DNA from: Wenyingzhuangia sp.
GTDB lineage: Bacteria; Bacteroidota; Bacteroidia; Flavobacteriales; Flavobacteriaceae
Assembly: GCA_020628175.1 (NCBI GenBank)
Contig: JAHDFK010000006.1
Coordinates: forward strand, 1-64,000
Direction: 5' to 3'
DNA: 64,000 nt
Both the position numbers and the translations under genes were made by a program. Positions 63,152 through 64,000 of the stretch are shown piece by piece. The notes beneath the pieces were generated by a model. It did no database searches. It was not told the DNA's origin and was given only the letters and a program-made list of their open reading frames with translations. Numbering within the stretch: the first letter of the stretch is position 1; each line of letters begins with the position of its first letter.

Positions 63152-64000
63152 CTACACGTTTGCTTGCTTTACATAATTTGTCAAATCGTCCTCTCTATCT
63201 AGCTTTCCTGTTTTGTAATACATTAAAGCATCGTTATTATTGATAAAGAATTTTTGAGTTCCAACTTTTGTAATGATATTACTTTTTGTAAACATATCAC
63301 GAACAGGCCCTTTTACATTTGAAAAATAAATTTCAACATTTTTTTCTTTGTAAAAATCAATAACTCCTTCTAGCATTTGAATGGCAGTACTGTCCATCCC
63401 ATTGATACATTCACAATCCAATAAAATCAATTGTAATTCGGCGCCTTTTTCTCTTGCTTTGGTCTGTAATATTTCACTAAAGTAATCGGCGTTGGCAAAA
63501 TAAACTCGTGCATCAAAACGTAAAATTAAAATTGAAGCATCTATTTCTACTGTTTCGAATCTATTGATATTTCTAAACACATTTGTATTAGGTATACGCC
63601 CTAAAACGGCTACATGTGGCCTTGATGTACGTGCAACCAACATGGTTATAGACAAAATAACTCCTATAAATATTCCTTCTTTAATCCCTAAAAAAAGAGT
63701 TCCTGAAAAAGTGGCTATCAACATCCAAAAATCACTCTTATTCAACTTCCATAACCGAATTGCCTCTTTATAATTTATCAATTTAATAACCGATACAATA
63801 ATAATTCCTGCCAATACGGCTTTAGGTAAATAATAAAAATAAGGTGTTAAAAAAAGTAATACAAGTACTAAAACGACAATAGAAAACAAAGCTGCCAAAC
63901 CTGTTTTAGAACCCGCATCATCGTTTACTGCCGATCTTGAAAAACTAGCTGTTGTGGGATATGATTTAAAAACTGAACCTACAATATTCATCATTCCTAA
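63152..64000 (-). CDS. SulP-family anion transporter, C-terminal part
   Basis: The 5' end lies beyond the window. The visible ~280 residues start within the membrane domain (NIVGSVFKSYPTTASFSRSA, a SulP hallmark; then AVLAGIIIVSVIKLINYKEA) and end with a cytoplasmic STAS domain (ILRFDARVYFANADYF, LLDCECINGMDSTAIQMLEG). SulP proteins move sulfate, bicarbonate or other anions; the substrate here cannot be told. The frame stays open to the window edge, so no start can be given. Confidence 0.92.
   Translation of the reverse strand, partial: LGMMNIVGSVFKSYPTTASFSRSAVNDDAGSKTGLAALFSIVVLVLVLLFLTPYFYYLPKAVLAGIIIVSVIKLINYKEAIRLWKLNKSDFWMLIATFSGTLFLGIKEGIFIGVILSITMLVARTSRPHVAVLGRIPNTNVFRNINRFETVEIDASILILRFDARVYFANADYFSEILQTKAREKGAELQLILLDCECINGMDSTAIQMLEGVIDFYKEKNVEIYFSNVKGPVRDMFTKSNIITKVGTQKFFINNNDALMYYKTGKLDREDDLTNYVKQANV

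Noticed and set aside
1..64000. CRISPR arrays, tRNA or rRNA genes, transposases, phage genes
   Set aside because: No direct-repeat arrays, cloverleaf sequences or recombinase motifs were seen. The accessory block at 1-3960 carries no mobility gene within the window.

Overview
The window is AT-rich and comes from a member of the Bacteroidota, most likely a marine Flavobacteriaceae. The evidence is family-level: a fused E1 alpha/beta 2-oxoacid dehydrogenase, an adjacent pdhA-pdhC pair without pdhB, a parA-parB-DUF5683-dapB-lepB-WbqC-DUF6122 run, a long signal peptidase I, PcrB-type prenylglyceryl-phosphate synthase, DUF4301 and DUF2851 proteins, -7 boxes of the TAnnTTTG type, and a REP-like element of a kind I associate with flavobacteria. 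I cannot name a genus.

Region 1 (1-3960, minus strand) is a small, decaying island of secreted proteins. A zinc-metallopeptidase-like lipoprotein gene (2015-3727) is followed by two small lipoprotein genes (1573-2061 and 909-1394) and a third related one (388-756). Between them lies a leftover 3' end of a second peptidase copy (1348-1518). At the left edge is a fragment (10-249) of a paralogue of the gene at 3961-4518. The peptidase's signal peptide is separated from its reading frame by a tetranucleotide tract, (TTTC)4, and removal of one unit would restore a perfect lipoprotein signal. The third small lipoprotein gene has no ATG.

Region 2 (3961-29059, minus strand) is a large cobalamin biosynthesis locus. 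Read in the direction of transcription it has three blocks. The first is cobQ, a PLP decarboxylase of the CobD/CobC type, cbiB and a P-loop ATPase. The second follows a very clear cobalamin riboswitch: a collapsed B12-type TonB receptor, a [2Fe-2S] protein, cbiX, cbiL, a cbiH-cbiC fusion, cbiET, a cbiG-cbiF fusion, cbiJ, cbiD, a NicO-like metal permease, a fused ChlI/ChlD chelatase subunit, cbiA, a PduO-type adenosyltransferase and a His-rich CobW GTPase, closed by a terminator at 10001-10035. The third is a second CobW-family GTPase, a Mog/MoaB-like protein, cobN and a small unknown gene coupled to cobN. Genes are packed with 1-16 nt overlaps or very short gaps. The locus carries both a CbiX early cobalt chelatase and the CobN + ChlID chelatase parts. 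It lacks sumT, cobU, cobS, cobT and cobC, which must be elsewhere or absent.

Region 3 (29160-64000, mostly plus strand) is ordinary chromosome: a GH115-like glycosidase, pyruvate dehydrogenase E1 alpha and E2, a TlpA-like lipoprotein, fumC, a RhaT-like transporter, alkB, uvrA, a lipoprotein, a LOG-family protein, an M1-peptidase-like protein that has lost its zinc motif, the fused E1, DUF2851, a nitroreductase, pepD, parAB, DUF5683, dapB, lepB, WbqC, DUF6122, a Crp-family regulator, ahcY, a phosphopantetheinyl transferase, PcrB, DUF4301 and a partial SulP transporter cut by the window end. Intrinsic terminators close several of these units. I saw no tRNA, rRNA, CRISPR array, transposase or prophage gene.
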